DNA from: Photobacterium gaetbulicola Gung47
GTDB taxonomy: Bacteria > Pseudomonadota > Gammaproteobacteria > Enterobacterales > Vibrionaceae
Direction: 5' to 3'
Assembly (NCBI GenBank): GCA_000940995.1
Contig: CP005973.1
Location: 1,054,001-1,118,000, forward strand
DNA: 64,000 bases
The translations under genes and the position numbers were made by a program. Of the stretch, positions 31,618 through 40,542 are shown one piece after another; positions within the stretch are counted from its first letter, which is position 1; each line of letters begins with the position of its first letter. A model generated the notes under the pieces. It was not told the origin of the DNA, did not search any database, and saw only the letters and a program-made list of their open reading frames with translations.

Positions 31618-33003
31618 ATGACAACAATAAAAACAACACACACCACACTACCTCATGACCTGTTTGCTCGCATAGCAAAACTGGCTTTTCCTGTTGCCAT
31701 TCAAAGTGCCCTGGTGGCGATTCTCGCCCTTGCTGACGTATTGATGGTAAGCGATTTCGGCCAATCCGCGACTGCCGCAGTAGGGATAGCATCCAAATGG
31801 CACTTTGTGGCCATCATGATCATGGCAGGGCTTGCTTCTGCAAATGGCATCTTAGTTTCCCAATATTGGGGAAAAAAAGATAGCATTCATGCAAAAACAG
31901 TAACCATTCAGGCCATGAAGCTTGGTGCTAGCATTATGGTACCCGTTACTTTGGTCATCACCGTGTTTGCCACGCAGATCATGCAGTTGCAGACTAATGA
32001 TTGGCAAGTGATCATGCAAGGAAGCCAGTACTTATGGTATAGCTTTCCGGTTCTGATCCTGACCCACGTCATCATCACTTTGGAGTCGAGCCTGCGTGCC
32101 AGTGATGACGCTATGCTGCCACTGATATTGGGCGCGATAACTATTGCCCTGAATATTGCCCTCAATTTCCTATTGATCAAAGGTGGTTTTGGGATACCTG
32201 CAATGGGTGTGGCAGGTGCCGCACTGGCAACCACCATTGCTCGATTTGCACAGGTATTGATGATGTGTACCGTTTTGGTTTACCGCCAGCATTGGTTGAT
32301 TGTTAGTCGCGCGATCCGTAATCACCAAACACTCTGGATGACTTACCGTAAGCTAGCGATTCCGCAGTCGCTGAACGCCCTGCTGTGGGCCCTGGGTACG
32401 CTGACCTACCAAATCATCTTTGGTCATATGGGAACAACGGAACTTGCGGTGTTTAGCATGATCGGACCTTTTGAGTCACTGCTTTACTCCCTGTTTATGG
32501 GGATCTCTGTGGCGTGTTCGGTTTTGATCGGCCAGTCCCTGGGACGAGACGAATTTGATAAAGCACAGGCGATGACAGTCTTCTTCCTTAAATTTGTACT
32601 GATTTTAGGATTGGGGATGGGACTGTTCCTTTACCTAAACCACCATTTTGTTCTTTCTTGGCTCAACCTAAACCAAGAAGCACTTATGCCGCTAGCCAAA
32701 CCCGCGATGTATGTAATTAGCATCGGCATTACCTTAAAAATGCTTAATATGATTATTATCAACGGAATTCTTCGCACCGGCGGCGAAAATCTATTCTGCC
32801 TGAGAATGGACTTTATTGCGATGTGGATGATCGGTATACCGTTTACCGCATATGGTGCATTTATTGGTGAATGGTCTTTTGGCTGGGTATATTTGGCACT
32901 ATTGGTTGAAGAAGTAGTCAAACTCTCACTCTGCTTCAGCCGCTATTTGAAACGCCGCTGGCTAAATAACCTTACGGTTCAACCACAGCCTGCAACGACA
33001 TAA
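31618..33003 (+). CDS. MATE family efflux transporter
   Basis: A 461-residue membrane protein with twelve helices in two MATE repeats. The N-terminal repeat has FPVAIQSALVAILALADVLMVSDFGQSATAAVGIASKW, the second LAIPQSLNALLWALGTLTYQ. It would export drugs or metabolites in exchange for Na+ or H+. The start is the ATG preceded by GGAG at 7 nt; six codons of open frame upstream lack a ribosome site. The divergent AraC gene is the likely regulator. Substrate unknown. Confidence 0.92.
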   Translation: MTTIKTTHTTLPHDLFARIAKLAFPVAIQSALVAILALADVLMVSDFGQSATAAVGIASKWHFVAIMIMAGLASANGILVSQYWGKKDSIHAKTVTIQAMKLGASIMVPVTLVITVFATQIMQLQTNDWQVIMQGSQYLWYSFPVLILTHVIITLESSLRASDDAMLPLILGAITIALNIALNFLLIKGGFGIPAMGVAGAALATTIARFAQVLMMCTVLVYRQHWLIVSRAIRNHQTLWMTYRKLAIPQSLNALLWALGTLTYQIIFGHMGTTELAVFSMIGPFESLLYSLFMGISVACSVLIGQSLGRDEFDKAQAMTVFFLKFVLILGLGMGLFLYLNHHFVLSWLNLNQEALMPLAKPAMYVISIGITLKMLNMIIINGILRTGGENLFCLRMDFIAMWMIGIPFTAYGAFIGEWSFGWVYLALLVEEVVKLSLCFSRYLKRRWLNNLTVQPQPATT

Positions 33004-33020
33004 ATCTATGTCGGTGTCAT

Positions 33021-33060
33021 AAAAAAACTGGCTACGTATATTAAATACGTAGCCAGCCTA
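33021..33060 (+). terminator. Hairpin after the MATE gene
   Basis: A perfect 12-bp stem, CTGGCTACGTAT with ATACGTAGCCAG, and a 5-base loop. On the minus strand it is followed by seven T, so it may also end the antiporter/small peptide transcript. Confidence 0.8.
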
Positions 33061-33082
33061 ATTGAACACTAAGCCAATATTA

Positions 33083-33163
33083 TTATGCTGCTCTACCCAC
33101 TACGAGTGAAAACAGGAAAATTGATATCACGGCTGCTAGCAATTTAAGCTCGCGTTTCTTCAT
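33083..33163 (-). CDS. 26-residue single-span membrane peptide
   Basis: The frame reads MKKRELKLLAAVISIFLF and continues SLVVGRAA to TAA: a Lys/Arg-rich N-terminus, then one hydrophobic helix of about 15 residues. An ideal ribosome site, AAAGGAGG, lies 5 nt before the ATG. That site is inside the last codons of the antiporter gene and the two frames overlap by 20 nt, which suggests translational coupling. I recognise no family. The arrangement resembles small subunits or regulators of membrane transporters, and also small toxins; neither role is shown. Confidence 0.6.
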   Translation of the reverse strand: MKKRELKLLAAVISIFLFSLVVGRAA

Positions 33164-34310
33164 GTACGCCTCCTTTAACTGGGCTTAGAATCAAACTACG
33201 TACCATCATGATGAAAAAGCCTGTCAGCACTAGGTTCAATGCCAACGAAAGCATACTGATCGTCACAATAGGTCCACCAAATCCATAACCGATACTGATC
33301 ATCAATACACCAGCACCTACTTCACCGCGAGGCCACATACCAATCGATAAAGCTAATCGCTCTTTCACAGTGGCTTCATTGCGGTAACAAAATAGCGGGA
33401 ACATTTTGCCGATGTTCGACACAATGGAAATCATAATGACGTGGAATACAATTTCGCTCATCTCCATTGCTGGCATAGCAGTCGTCACGCTGGTGTTCTC
33501 GACTGGCGTCACTGCCCCAAAGATCTGAGGCAAACTCAAGCCAACCAGTACCATAAATAGGCACGCTACCGCTGTTGATACTTTGGCGTCTTCAGCTGAT
33601 TCATGCTGGGATTTCATCATGCAGCCAAGTACAAATGCAGGGAGCAATACTTCAAAGTGAATATCTGTAGAAATATAAAACAGCTCACAAAGACCAGCGA
33701 TCAATACGGAATAGCCAACAATCGACCCGGCAGACGAAGGGATATTCCACTTGTGCAGATACTTATAGCCAATTACCAGAAGTACCAGCATAAGGAGCAA
33801 TGTCATCCCCAAAGCAGGACGCCAGCCGACTACCAAAATAGTGAGCGGGATCATTAACAGAACGGTATCTAAGTCATCAAAAATAGCCAGAACACGGGCT
33901 TTCTTGAACATCCAGGTCGCCCCAAGACCGGCCGCAGCAAGCATTGCAAACAGCACACCAGCAGAGGTTGGTGCCGCAAAGCGTCCTATTACCAGGGTTT
34001 CTTTCCATGCGTCAGCATTGAACCATAGCTCACTGGGCATCAGCACAAAAATAAAGTACAGCACTACAGCTATCCAAGGAAACGTTGCTGTGGTCATAGC
34101 AACAACATAATCCCAGCTGTACTGCTTCAAATTGTTTTTATCAATTTCAAATTCACGCCCTACGTTAATCATTATATAAGCCAATGCCGACATAGTGACA
34201 ACCATCAGAACAGGTTGCCATGCGCTATAGCCTTCGATATATAGGGGCAGCAATTGTGATAGAAACAAGCCAACCAAAAGTAAAATTGAATAGAGTATGA
34301 CTTTTTTCAC
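33144..34310 (-). CDS. Cation:proton antiporter (CPA family)
   Basis: A 388-residue membrane protein with about twelve helices. RFAAPTSAGVLFAMLAAAGLG and FDDLDTVLLMIPL (about residue 145) fit the CPA antiporters, in which Asp residues in the crossed helices carry ions. IGMWPRGEVGAGVLMISIGYG near the C-terminus is also characteristic. It would exchange Na+ or K+ for protons. No cytoplasmic RCK/TrkA domain is attached, unlike Kef proteins. The last codons encode the ribosome site for a 26-residue peptide. Confidence 0.85.
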   Translation of the reverse strand: MKKVILYSILLLVGLFLSQLLPLYIEGYSAWQPVLMVVTMSALAYIMINVGREFEIDKNNLKQYSWDYVVAMTTATFPWIAVVLYFIFVLMPSELWFNADAWKETLVIGRFAAPTSAGVLFAMLAAAGLGATWMFKKARVLAIFDDLDTVLLMIPLTILVVGWRPALGMTLLLMLVLLVIGYKYLHKWNIPSSAGSIVGYSVLIAGLCELFYISTDIHFEVLLPAFVLGCMMKSQHESAEDAKVSTAVACLFMVLVGLSLPQIFGAVTPVENTSVTTAMPAMEMSEIVFHVIMISIVSNIGKMFPLFCYRNEATVKERLALSIGMWPRGEVGAGVLMISIGYGFGGPIVTISMLSLALNLVLTGFFIMMVRSLILSPVKGGVHEETRA

Positions 34311-34762
34311 ATTGACACCTTATTAAGAGTAACCTTCATTCTACAAACGTCATTTTTGTATTTTTCTTGAGTATGAATATATTGGTTAAACTTATTGCAG
34401 TGTTTTATTTAACGTATATAAAAGTATGATTCTGTAATTCAAATGAACTTTTTATTTCTTACTTCAATAAAGGTTAAACAAATATTTCTCAGATTTACAT
34501 AATGAAATAAATTGGCGGCGATAAATAGGCAGGAAACGTATCTGATTCACAAAAAAAGCGGAAGAAATTGTGTAAGTGAATAATAACCTTAACTCGGGTT
34601 TTTCTTCAAGTCTTTTCTGTCTAACCGATAAAAGAAAACATCCTTGCACCTTTCGAATTACTTATTAACAGTTTTCAATATTTACATACCTAAATTACGT
34701 GTTGAAATGAGAAATAAGCACCTTGTGGCACATAACGAAACCGCTACAAGTAAAACTGATTA
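34311..34762. other. AT-rich intergenic region
   Basis: About 450 nt upstream of the antiporter gene, clearly richer in A+T than the coding neighbours. It should contain the antiporter promoter. I found no hairpin with a T run and no convincing frame. Confidence 0.45.
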
Positions 34763-35212
34763 TTACCCCTTCACGGCAAGGTAAAAACCAACGTCTGCAA
34801 CATGTGTTTCAATATCATAACTGTGATATAGCTCGAAACATGGGCGCTGATCAATCACTAAACCCGCTGATTTAACTTCCTTTTCAAGCGCTTCCCAATT
34901 TTCTGGGTATTCTGATTTGTGCCTGACTATCACCCTGCGGGTACAGTATTTTCCGGCAGGCAAGATTTGCGATGACACATCGCCCCCAATGGCCGTATTG
35001 GCTGGTACTGTCAAACAAATATCAGTACGACACTGTGCCGGTTCGGTCTGGTCAGGATCGTCATGATAAATAAACAAACACTGCCCACCCTGTAAGCCAT
35101 GCTCCCCGGCCCACCGGTAAAGAAGGTCAACGGCAGGCTCATAATTTTCACCATAAGGGCCTTTTACTCTGATACATGCCAAGTGGATATCGCCAATCGT
35201 TACGCTTTTCAT
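34763..35212 (-). CDS. GyrI-like (AraC effector-binding) protein
   Basis: A 149-residue protein of the GyrI-like/SbmC fold: the N-terminal IHLACIRVKGPYGENYEPAVDLLYRW, the central CRTDICLTVPAN and the C-terminal CFELYHSYDI stretch follow this family. In E. coli SbmC/GyrI protects gyrase from toxins, and other members hydrolyse or bind small molecules. No DNA-binding domain is fused. It is monocistronic with AGGT before its ATG. Function here is open. Confidence 0.75.
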   Translation of the reverse strand: MKSVTIGDIHLACIRVKGPYGENYEPAVDLLYRWAGEHGLQGGQCLFIYHDDPDQTEPAQCRTDICLTVPANTAIGGDVSSQILPAGKYCTRRVIVRHKSEYPENWEALEKEVKSAGLVIDQRPCFELYHSYDIETHVADVGFYLAVKG

Positions 35213-35288
35213 GTCATTACCTACACAACGAACTAGTATTAGTAATGTAATTTCACTAAACCGATCAGGTTCCCAATAAGGTTAGCCT

Positions 35289-35465
35289 ATGTTTGAGTGG
35301 CTCAAAAATATCTTTAACCCAACACCACCCGATCAGGACAATGTCATTGATCAACACAAGCCTGATGATGAAGATGATCAACTAGATCGTTATGCCAAAG
35401 GTAGCCCTGCGGATGACTCTCCACATGGAGAACACCATGATGGCGGAGACGACGGCGGCGACTAA
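35289..35465 (+). CDS. Small acidic protein
   Basis: A 58-residue protein, MFEWLKNIFNPTPP..., ending GGDDGGD. The first ten residues form an amphipathic helix, FEWLKNIF, and the rest is nearly all Asp, Glu, His, Gly and Gln. AAGG lies 7 nt before the ATG. Proteins of this kind, a short membrane-touching helix with an acidic disordered tail, occur in vibrios, but I know no function. The gene sits between the GyrI-like gene (divergent) and hsp20. Confidence 0.65.
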   Translation: MFEWLKNIFNPTPPDQDNVIDQHKPDDEDDQLDRYAKGSPADDSPHGEHHDGGDDGGD

Positions 35466-35580
35466 TTTATTCCCCCATATGTTGCTTGATACAAGTCAAA
35501 TCTCACTGAGATAAGTGGTAACTTTTGGCTGCCTCTAACTACAATAGTACTGATGGTTAAATACACAGTCGGAGGCAGTT

Positions 35581-36003
35581 ATGAGCTTAGTACCTCGTGA
35601 TTCATGGTTCGACTTCTCACAGATGTTTGATCATGCCTTTCCTACTTTAAGACATAGACTTGATGCCGATGTCTATTCACCAAGAATCAATATTGTAGAA
35701 AAGGACAAAGTCTTTGAAATAACCGCTGACTTGCCGGGTGTCAACAAGAACGACATCTCTGTACAGCTATCCAATGGATCACTAACCATTGAAGCGGTAA
35801 CCAAAAAAGACGAACAAGAAGAGAAGGAAGGTAAGGTTATCCGAAAAGAACGCTATGAAGGAAGACTCATGCGGAGTTTCTACCTGGGCCACAATATACA
35901 ACAGGAAGATGTCCATGCACGCTTTGATGATGGCGTACTCACCATTGAGGTTCCGAAAGTGGAAGGCAGTTCGCCAACCAGCACCAATGTCGAGATAAAA
36001 TGA
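35581..36003 (+). CDS. Small heat-shock protein, Hsp20 family
   Basis: A 140-residue alpha-crystallin-type chaperone. The core runs from about residue 36 (PRINIVEKDKVFEITADLPGVNKNDI) to 135. The conserved strand motif is GVLTIEVPK near the C-terminus, but the C-terminal I-x-I tail is only loosely kept (VEIK). The N-terminal part is short (SLVPRDSWFDFSQMF). It holds unfolding proteins without ATP. GGAGG precedes the ATG. I see no clear heat-shock promoter. Confidence 0.93.
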   Translation: MSLVPRDSWFDFSQMFDHAFPTLRHRLDADVYSPRINIVEKDKVFEITADLPGVNKNDISVQLSNGSLTIEAVTKKDEQEEKEGKVIRKERYEGRLMRSFYLGHNIQQEDVHARFDDGVLTIEVPKVEGSSPTSTNVEIK

Positions 36004-36027
36004 CATTGCGCCGCTAATTTCATAATT

Positions 36028-36054
36028 AAGAGGCTAGCAACTAGCCTCTTTTTT
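36028..36054 (+). terminator. Terminator after hsp20
   Basis: AAGAGGCTAG and CTAGCCTCTT with a 3-base loop, followed by more T. Strong intrinsic terminator. Confidence 0.9.
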
Positions 36055-36137
36055 CATAACGCTACATTTAAACATGAAAGCTCACTCGCTTACCTTTATA
36101 ATGGTGGTTTTTCTTTAGCAACCTTGTTCTTACTGCC

Positions 36138-36560
36138 ATGGCCAAAGCAAAACCCGCAGTCAGTATCGAGACGTATGGTATCCATACGACTTGGGATGCT
36201 GAATCCAAACACCTGCCAAAAATCAAAACTTTTACCACCGACGTACCCGCTGAAATTGACATCGAGTTTGGTTTTACGGTCAATATTAAGAAAGCCCGTG
36301 GTGAAAAAATCCGCTATTGTATCTATCACCCGGGCATAACTGATGAGGATGGTGATGAATTGGACCCATTCGACGGAGAACTCCATGTCCGCACTAACGA
36401 CTGGGACTTCTACCTTGGTGATACAATTTGGGAGCCGATTGCCAATAAAATCGGTAAATGGCGCATGACTATTGAACTTGGCGGTAAGGTGGTCGCCGAA
36501 AAAACCTTTAACCTTTACGCCAAAGACGAGGCTGAATTCTGGAAAAGACGTGGCTACTAG
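36138..36560 (+). CDS. DUF3859 family protein
   Basis: A 140-residue soluble protein. SIETYGIHTTWDAESKHLPKI at the start, then DIEFGFTVNIKKARGEKIRY, IYHPGITDEDGDELDPFDGE and a final FWKRRGY match DUF3859 as I recall it. The fold is predicted to be a beta-sandwich; the function is unknown. No signal peptide. It is 52 nt upstream of the exonuclease gene and could be cotranscribed with it. Confidence 0.75.
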   Translation: MAKAKPAVSIETYGIHTTWDAESKHLPKIKTFTTDVPAEIDIEFGFTVNIKKARGEKIRYCIYHPGITDEDGDELDPFDGELHVRTNDWDFYLGDTIWEPIANKIGKWRMTIELGGKVVAEKTFNLYAKDEAEFWKRRGY

Positions 36561-36611
36561 ATTAAATAAAAAAGCAGCTCACATAACACACACTCATTTG
36601 CTAGGTTTCTA

Positions 36612-37238
36612 ATGTATACAAAACACCCTGCTGACACAGTCATCGTACTCGACTTCGAGACTACCGGCCTATCGCCTAATATGGGTGACCGCGCTATCGA
36701 GATTGGTGCAGTCAAAATCCAAAACGGCATTGTGATTGATCAATTTCAGCAATTGATGAACCCTGGCTTCCGCGTCAGCAGCTTTATCGAAGGCTACACC
36801 GGCATCACCAATAAAATGTTGGATTCGGCTCCCAGTTGCCATGCGGTGATGGACGAGTTTGCCGATTTCATCCAGGGCTATAACCTCATTGCCCACAACG
36901 CCTCTTTCGACCAGCGCTTTCTGGATGCCGAGCTTGGTATGCTTGGCCGCCAGTACAACGGCAGTTTTGTCTGCTCAATGTTACTGGCCCGTCGCCTGTA
37001 CCAGGATGTGCCCAACCACAAACTGGGCACACTGGTTAGTGAGTTAGACATTGCCAACAACGGTACCTTTCACCGGGCGCTGGCGGATGCGGAAATGACG
37101 GCAAGACTTTGGTTACGTCTCATCGATGAGGTTAAAACACAAACCAACCTTCAAACCGTGTCTTTTGATGTGATGCGTAAGTTGAGTAAGACTAGCAAAG
37201 CGTCCATTCCGGCCTTGTTCAAAAAACTCGCCGCCTGA
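36612..37238 (+). CDS. 3'-5' exonuclease, DnaQ/PolC-like
   Basis: A 208-residue DEDDh exonuclease. Exo I is DFETTGL with D14 and E16; exo II lies in NLIAHNASFDQRFL; exo III is HRALADAEMTARL with the catalytic His and Asp. This set is complete. The arrangement resembles the stand-alone PolC-type exonucleases and the epsilon proofreading subunit, but lacks the C-terminal tail that binds DNA polymerase III. A repair or RNA-processing role is possible. A terminator follows. Confidence 0.88.
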   Translation: MYTKHPADTVIVLDFETTGLSPNMGDRAIEIGAVKIQNGIVIDQFQQLMNPGFRVSSFIEGYTGITNKMLDSAPSCHAVMDEFADFIQGYNLIAHNASFDQRFLDAELGMLGRQYNGSFVCSMLLARRLYQDVPNHKLGTLVSELDIANNGTFHRALADAEMTARLWLRLIDEVKTQTNLQTVSFDVMRKLSKTSKASIPALFKKLAA

Positions 37239-37258
37239 TCCCCCAAAGCGCCGCAATG

Positions 37259-37301
37259 TGGTACCCAAAGCCAATCACTTGTTCGGCTTGGGTACCTCTT
37301 T
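37259..37301 (+). terminator. Terminator after the exonuclease gene
   Basis: GGTACCCAA...GCC pairs with GGCTTGGGTACC, with one unpaired A, around a loop, followed by TCTTTTG. It lies about 20 nt past the stop. Confidence 0.75.
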
Positions 37302-37311
37302 TGCAACCCGA

Positions 37312-37974
37312 CTACAAAAGCTTCTCTTGCAACCAGTTAGAAATATCCTTGATTTGCGGATAACAAACTTGATGCTCCATTGGGTATTCTCGCCAATGAG
37401 GTGCAAAGCCATACGCCGTCAATGCGGCGACAGCCTGCTTCCCCATCGACGTCAGTACAACAGGATCATAGCTGCCATGCATTACTTCTATATCAAGCTG
37501 TTTGTTAGCACTGCTGAGCTGGATCTCTTCCGCGGTAGGGAAATATGTCGATAGCGCCAGCAGTCCCGCGAGCGGTTGCGGATAAGTCAATGCCACTTGA
37601 TAAGCAACCGCCCCACCCTGGGAAAAGCCGGCCAGTATAATTCGCTCACTGCGAATACCGCTCGCCACCTCGTGATCCACTAGCCTTGCAACCGAACTGG
37701 CCGAATCAAGCAGCTGCTCGGTATTGAGTTTTCTTCCCGCTCCCATTTCAAGGATGTCATACCAGGCCGGCATCACCATCCCGCCGTTAATCGTAACGGG
37801 AATGGACGGTGAGTGGGGAAAGATAAAACGAATGGCCGCTTCTTTGGGTAGGTTTAATTCGGGAACAATGGCCTCAAAGTCGTGCCCATTAGCGCCAAGT
37901 CCATGTAACCAGATAACGGATGCGTTTGGGGTCACCGGCGGTTCAACAATTACGGCTGATAGGGGGTGTGTCAT
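37312..37974 (-). CDS. Carboxylesterase/phospholipase-type alpha/beta hydrolase
   Basis: A 220-residue serine hydrolase of the acyl-protein thioesterase/carboxylesterase II family. The oxyanion region is WLHGLGANGHDF (22-33), the nucleophile S118 is in GFSQGG, and D170 (HGSYDPVV) and H201 (MEHQV) complete the triad. It hydrolyses short acyl esters or thioesters in the cytoplasm; the true substrate is unknown. The ATG is preceded by AGGA at about 10 nt; an upstream TTG frame is unlikely. It is monocistronic and converges on the exonuclease gene. Confidence 0.9.
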   Translation of the reverse strand: MTHPLSAVIVEPPVTPNASVIWLHGLGANGHDFEAIVPELNLPKEAAIRFIFPHSPSIPVTINGGMVMPAWYDILEMGAGRKLNTEQLLDSASSVARLVDHEVASGIRSERIILAGFSQGGAVAYQVALTYPQPLAGLLALSTYFPTAEEIQLSSANKQLDIEVMHGSYDPVVLTSMGKQAVAALTAYGFAPHWREYPMEHQVCYPQIKDISNWLQEKLL

Positions 37975-38080
37975 GATGTCTGCGTCCTGCAATGGATTGT
38001 TGTCGTGAAGTTTATAACAAAGCCACCCAAGCAGCTATACACTCGGATGGCTCTCAGAAGGCTAAGAATTGCGATCAAAG

Positions 38081-38554
38081 TTACTCAGGCACAACCCGTG
38101 CGGTGCGGCCATCAACATTGACACGTACTCGCTGACCGACACTGAACATCATATTGGGATTTGCTTCCTGCACAATCGCAATAGTCTCACCAGTGTCATC
38201 CATTTTAATCGTCAGGTTAACCCCATTTCGCCTTGTCACACCTTCTGCCGCTTTGCTGCCCGCATAACCACCCAGGACCCCACCACCGATTGCCGCTATA
38301 TCGGAACCTGAACCCCCGCCAATTTTCGACCCCAAAATACCGCCTACCGCAGCACCCGCGATTGCCCCAACCGCTTGGCCTTCGCCCTCAATGGTGACCG
38401 GTTCAGTTTTAACGATAACACCATAACGTACCTGCTGAATCGTCCGGGTATCTGCCACCCCATAAGAATCCCCGTAGGGGTTACTTGAACATCCAGCCAA
38501 AGATATCCCCAACAAGCCCAACAGCAATACGACCGGATACAACAACCTTTTCAT
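38081..38554 (-). CDS. SlyB/Pcp-type glycine-zipper lipoprotein
   Basis: A 157-residue outer-membrane lipoprotein. The lipobox LAGCSS makes C22 the lipidated residue. A glycine-zipper region (about 60-105), with AGAAVGGILGSKIG and GGGVLGGYAGSKAAEG, can span a membrane as two helices. The C-terminal part ends in VGQRVRVNVDGRTARVVP. This matches SlyB/PCP proteins, which stabilise the outer membrane and are induced by envelope stress. The gene stands alone, divergent from the hypothetical gene at 38783. Confidence 0.9.
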   Translation of the reverse strand: MKRLLYPVVLLLGLLGISLAGCSSNPYGDSYGVADTRTIQQVRYGVIVKTEPVTIEGEGQAVGAIAGAAVGGILGSKIGGGSGSDIAAIGGGVLGGYAGSKAAEGVTRRNGVNLTIKMDDTGETIAIVQEANPNMMFSVGQRVRVNVDGRTARVVPE

Positions 38555-38782
38555 GCCGACACCTTATCCACCTAGGATCCTGCCTTAAGTATAGCGGGAA
38601 CATGCCAAGCCTCTAACGGGGTCCTCCACGGCTTCTTGTCCATGAAGTGGATGAATATCGAGCAACCGAACGAAAATACATGCTTGCCCGATGAAAAACC
38701 GTTGCATTTTTTTACTGACACTTTAATTTACGTGCACGCCTAGACTTTAAAGCCGCTTACCGCTTTGGCTTCGATACAAGCA

Positions 38783-39235
38783 ATGAAGACTCCACTTTCA
38801 CTTCCCAAGTTCATCACATTGATCTTCGGCCTATCGCTTGCATCCCTATCGGCCTATATCAGTTTTCTTTTTCAACCCGGTTTTGAACATAGTCGCTACC
38901 CCGTCACACTAGCCGTCGAATCTTCGGAGCAAAGGCTCGGTGATGAGGAGGTGTGGCACTATTCTCTGCTCCATCAACATCGGCCTATCGGCTGGATAAC
39001 ACTAAGCTCTCCGCCGGTATCACAACGGCACATTGAACTGCAGCAACGTTCACAACCTGTCACACACCTCATCCAAAAGCATGAACGACGCACCCTGGTC
39101 AGTTTATGGTTTTTAGTTGCAATGACTGCCATCGCTTTGCCGCTGTCCGTCTATATGCTCTTTAAAGTCAATCACCGACTAGGCGGCTGGAAAGAAGCAA
39201 ATACCCAATACCGAAGCATTGCCGAACCTCACTGA
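38783..39235 (+). CDS. Hypothetical membrane protein, two spans
   Basis: A 150-residue protein that I do not recognise. A first hydrophobic helix lies at about 10-30 (ITLIFGLSLASLSAYISFLF), a periplasmic region of about 75 residues follows, then a second helix near 105-125 (LWFLVAMTAIALPLSVYMLF) and a basic cytoplasmic tail. The chosen ATG has a weak ribosome site; a TTG six codons upstream is less likely. It lies upstream of the SEDS gene with a gap of 104 nt. A link to that protein is possible but unsupported. Confidence 0.6.
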   Translation: MKTPLSLPKFITLIFGLSLASLSAYISFLFQPGFEHSRYPVTLAVESSEQRLGDEEVWHYSLLHQHRPIGWITLSSPPVSQRHIELQQRSQPVTHLIQKHERRTLVSLWFLVAMTAIALPLSVYMLFKVNHRLGGWKEANTQYRSIAEPH

Positions 39236-39339
39236 GGCTTACGTGCTCAAAAACGTAAATCACCCAAACGGTTCCAACAACGGCCTGCACTTTGGCACTT
39301 GCTAACGTGCTCATTGTTAATGCTTGCGATAAAGAAATT

Positions 39340-40422
39340 ATGCTCAACTACAGACCCAGAATTGACTATCCACTGCTACTCGCTATCAGCTTGCTGATTT
39401 TGCTCGGCTCGCTGACCGTATGGAGTGCAAGTGGCTTCAGCGAACCAATGCTCGAGCGCCACCTGATCCGTGCGCTGATAGCCCTGATTTGCTTGGTTGT
39501 AATGTCAGCCATTCCGCCCATCAAATACCAACATGCGGCCCCCTATCTCTACGGCTTGTCGGTGGTGCTGCTGCTTGGCGTCATTGTCATGGGTGACAGC
39601 ACTAATGGTTCACAGCGCTGGCTGGCACTTGGTCCTATCCGCTTCCAGCCATCGGAGTTGGTAAAAGTTGCCATTCCCATGATGGTGGCCTGGCTATTAG
39701 TGGTGGATGCAGGGCGGCCCGACTTGAAAAAAATTGGCCTGTGCCTGCTGGTTACCGGCTTACCAGCCGGGTTGATTTTTATTCAGCCTGATCTTGATGG
39801 TGCTATTTTCACTATTATCTACGCCCTTTTTGTTCTGTATTTCGCGGGAATGAGCTGGAAGATCATTGGTTCATTTCTCGGCGGCATTGCCACGGCCGTA
39901 CCCTTGCTGTGGTACTTCGTCATGGAGGCATATCAAAAAAAGCGTGTCACACAATTCCTCGACCCAGAATCCGACCCGCTTGGCGCCGGCTATCAGATCA
40001 TTCAATCTCTCATTGCTATTGGCTCTGGGGGGATTAAGGGGAAAGGGTGGACCAATGCAACCCAGGGTCACTTAGGTTTTATCCCAGAAAGCCATACCGA
40101 CTTTATCTTTTCTACCTATGCCGAAGAGTGGGGGTTTATTGGTAGCCTGCTGTTGTTGGGGTTATATCTTTTTATCACTGGCCGGGTAATTTGGCTCGCT
40201 TGTCAGTGTGAGTCACCATTCAACCGCTTGGTCAGTGGCTCGCTATCACTGAGCTTTTTCTTGTATGCCTTTATCAACATGGGCATGGTGAGTGGTGTGC
40301 TGCCCGTCATGGGCAGCCCCCTGCCTTTCTTTAGCTACGGTGGTACCGCAATGATCACCCAGGGCGTCTGTTTTGGCATCATTATGTCGCTGTGCCTCTA
40401 TAAACCCTACAAGAGCAAATAG
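39340..40422 (+). CDS. Orphan SEDS-family (RodA-like) protein
   Basis: A 360-residue polytopic protein of the SEDS family of peptidoglycan glycosyltransferases. RWLALGPIRFQPSELVKVAIP, QPDLDGAIFTI, DPLGAGYQIIQSLIAIGSGGIKGKG, GFIPESHTDFIF and the final MGSPLPFFSYGGTAM are the RodA/FtsW signatures; the Asp in ESHTDF is at the conserved catalytic position. RodA normally sits next to mrdA (PBP2), which is absent, so this looks like a second RodA. I start at the ATG before LNYRPRIDYP; the frame runs 16 codons upstream without a good ribosome site. Its class B PBP partner is unknown. Confidence 0.88.
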   Translation: MLNYRPRIDYPLLLAISLLILLGSLTVWSASGFSEPMLERHLIRALIALICLVVMSAIPPIKYQHAAPYLYGLSVVLLLGVIVMGDSTNGSQRWLALGPIRFQPSELVKVAIPMMVAWLLVVDAGRPDLKKIGLCLLVTGLPAGLIFIQPDLDGAIFTIIYALFVLYFAGMSWKIIGSFLGGIATAVPLLWYFVMEAYQKKRVTQFLDPESDPLGAGYQIIQSLIAIGSGGIKGKGWTNATQGHLGFIPESHTDFIFSTYAEEWGFIGSLLLLGLYLFITGRVIWLACQCESPFNRLVSGSLSLSFFLYAFINMGMVSGVLPVMGSPLPFFSYGGTAMITQGVCFGIIMSLCLYKPYKSK

Positions 40423-40542
40423 GTAACTGTTACCGAAGCAAGCTCTGCCCTTGGCCCTCCCCCGGACCGTCCACCAGCCCAGGGGAGTAATGGGATGTAA
40501 TCTAACCCATAAAGCCCTTACTTTAAGGCGATTCCGCCAACC

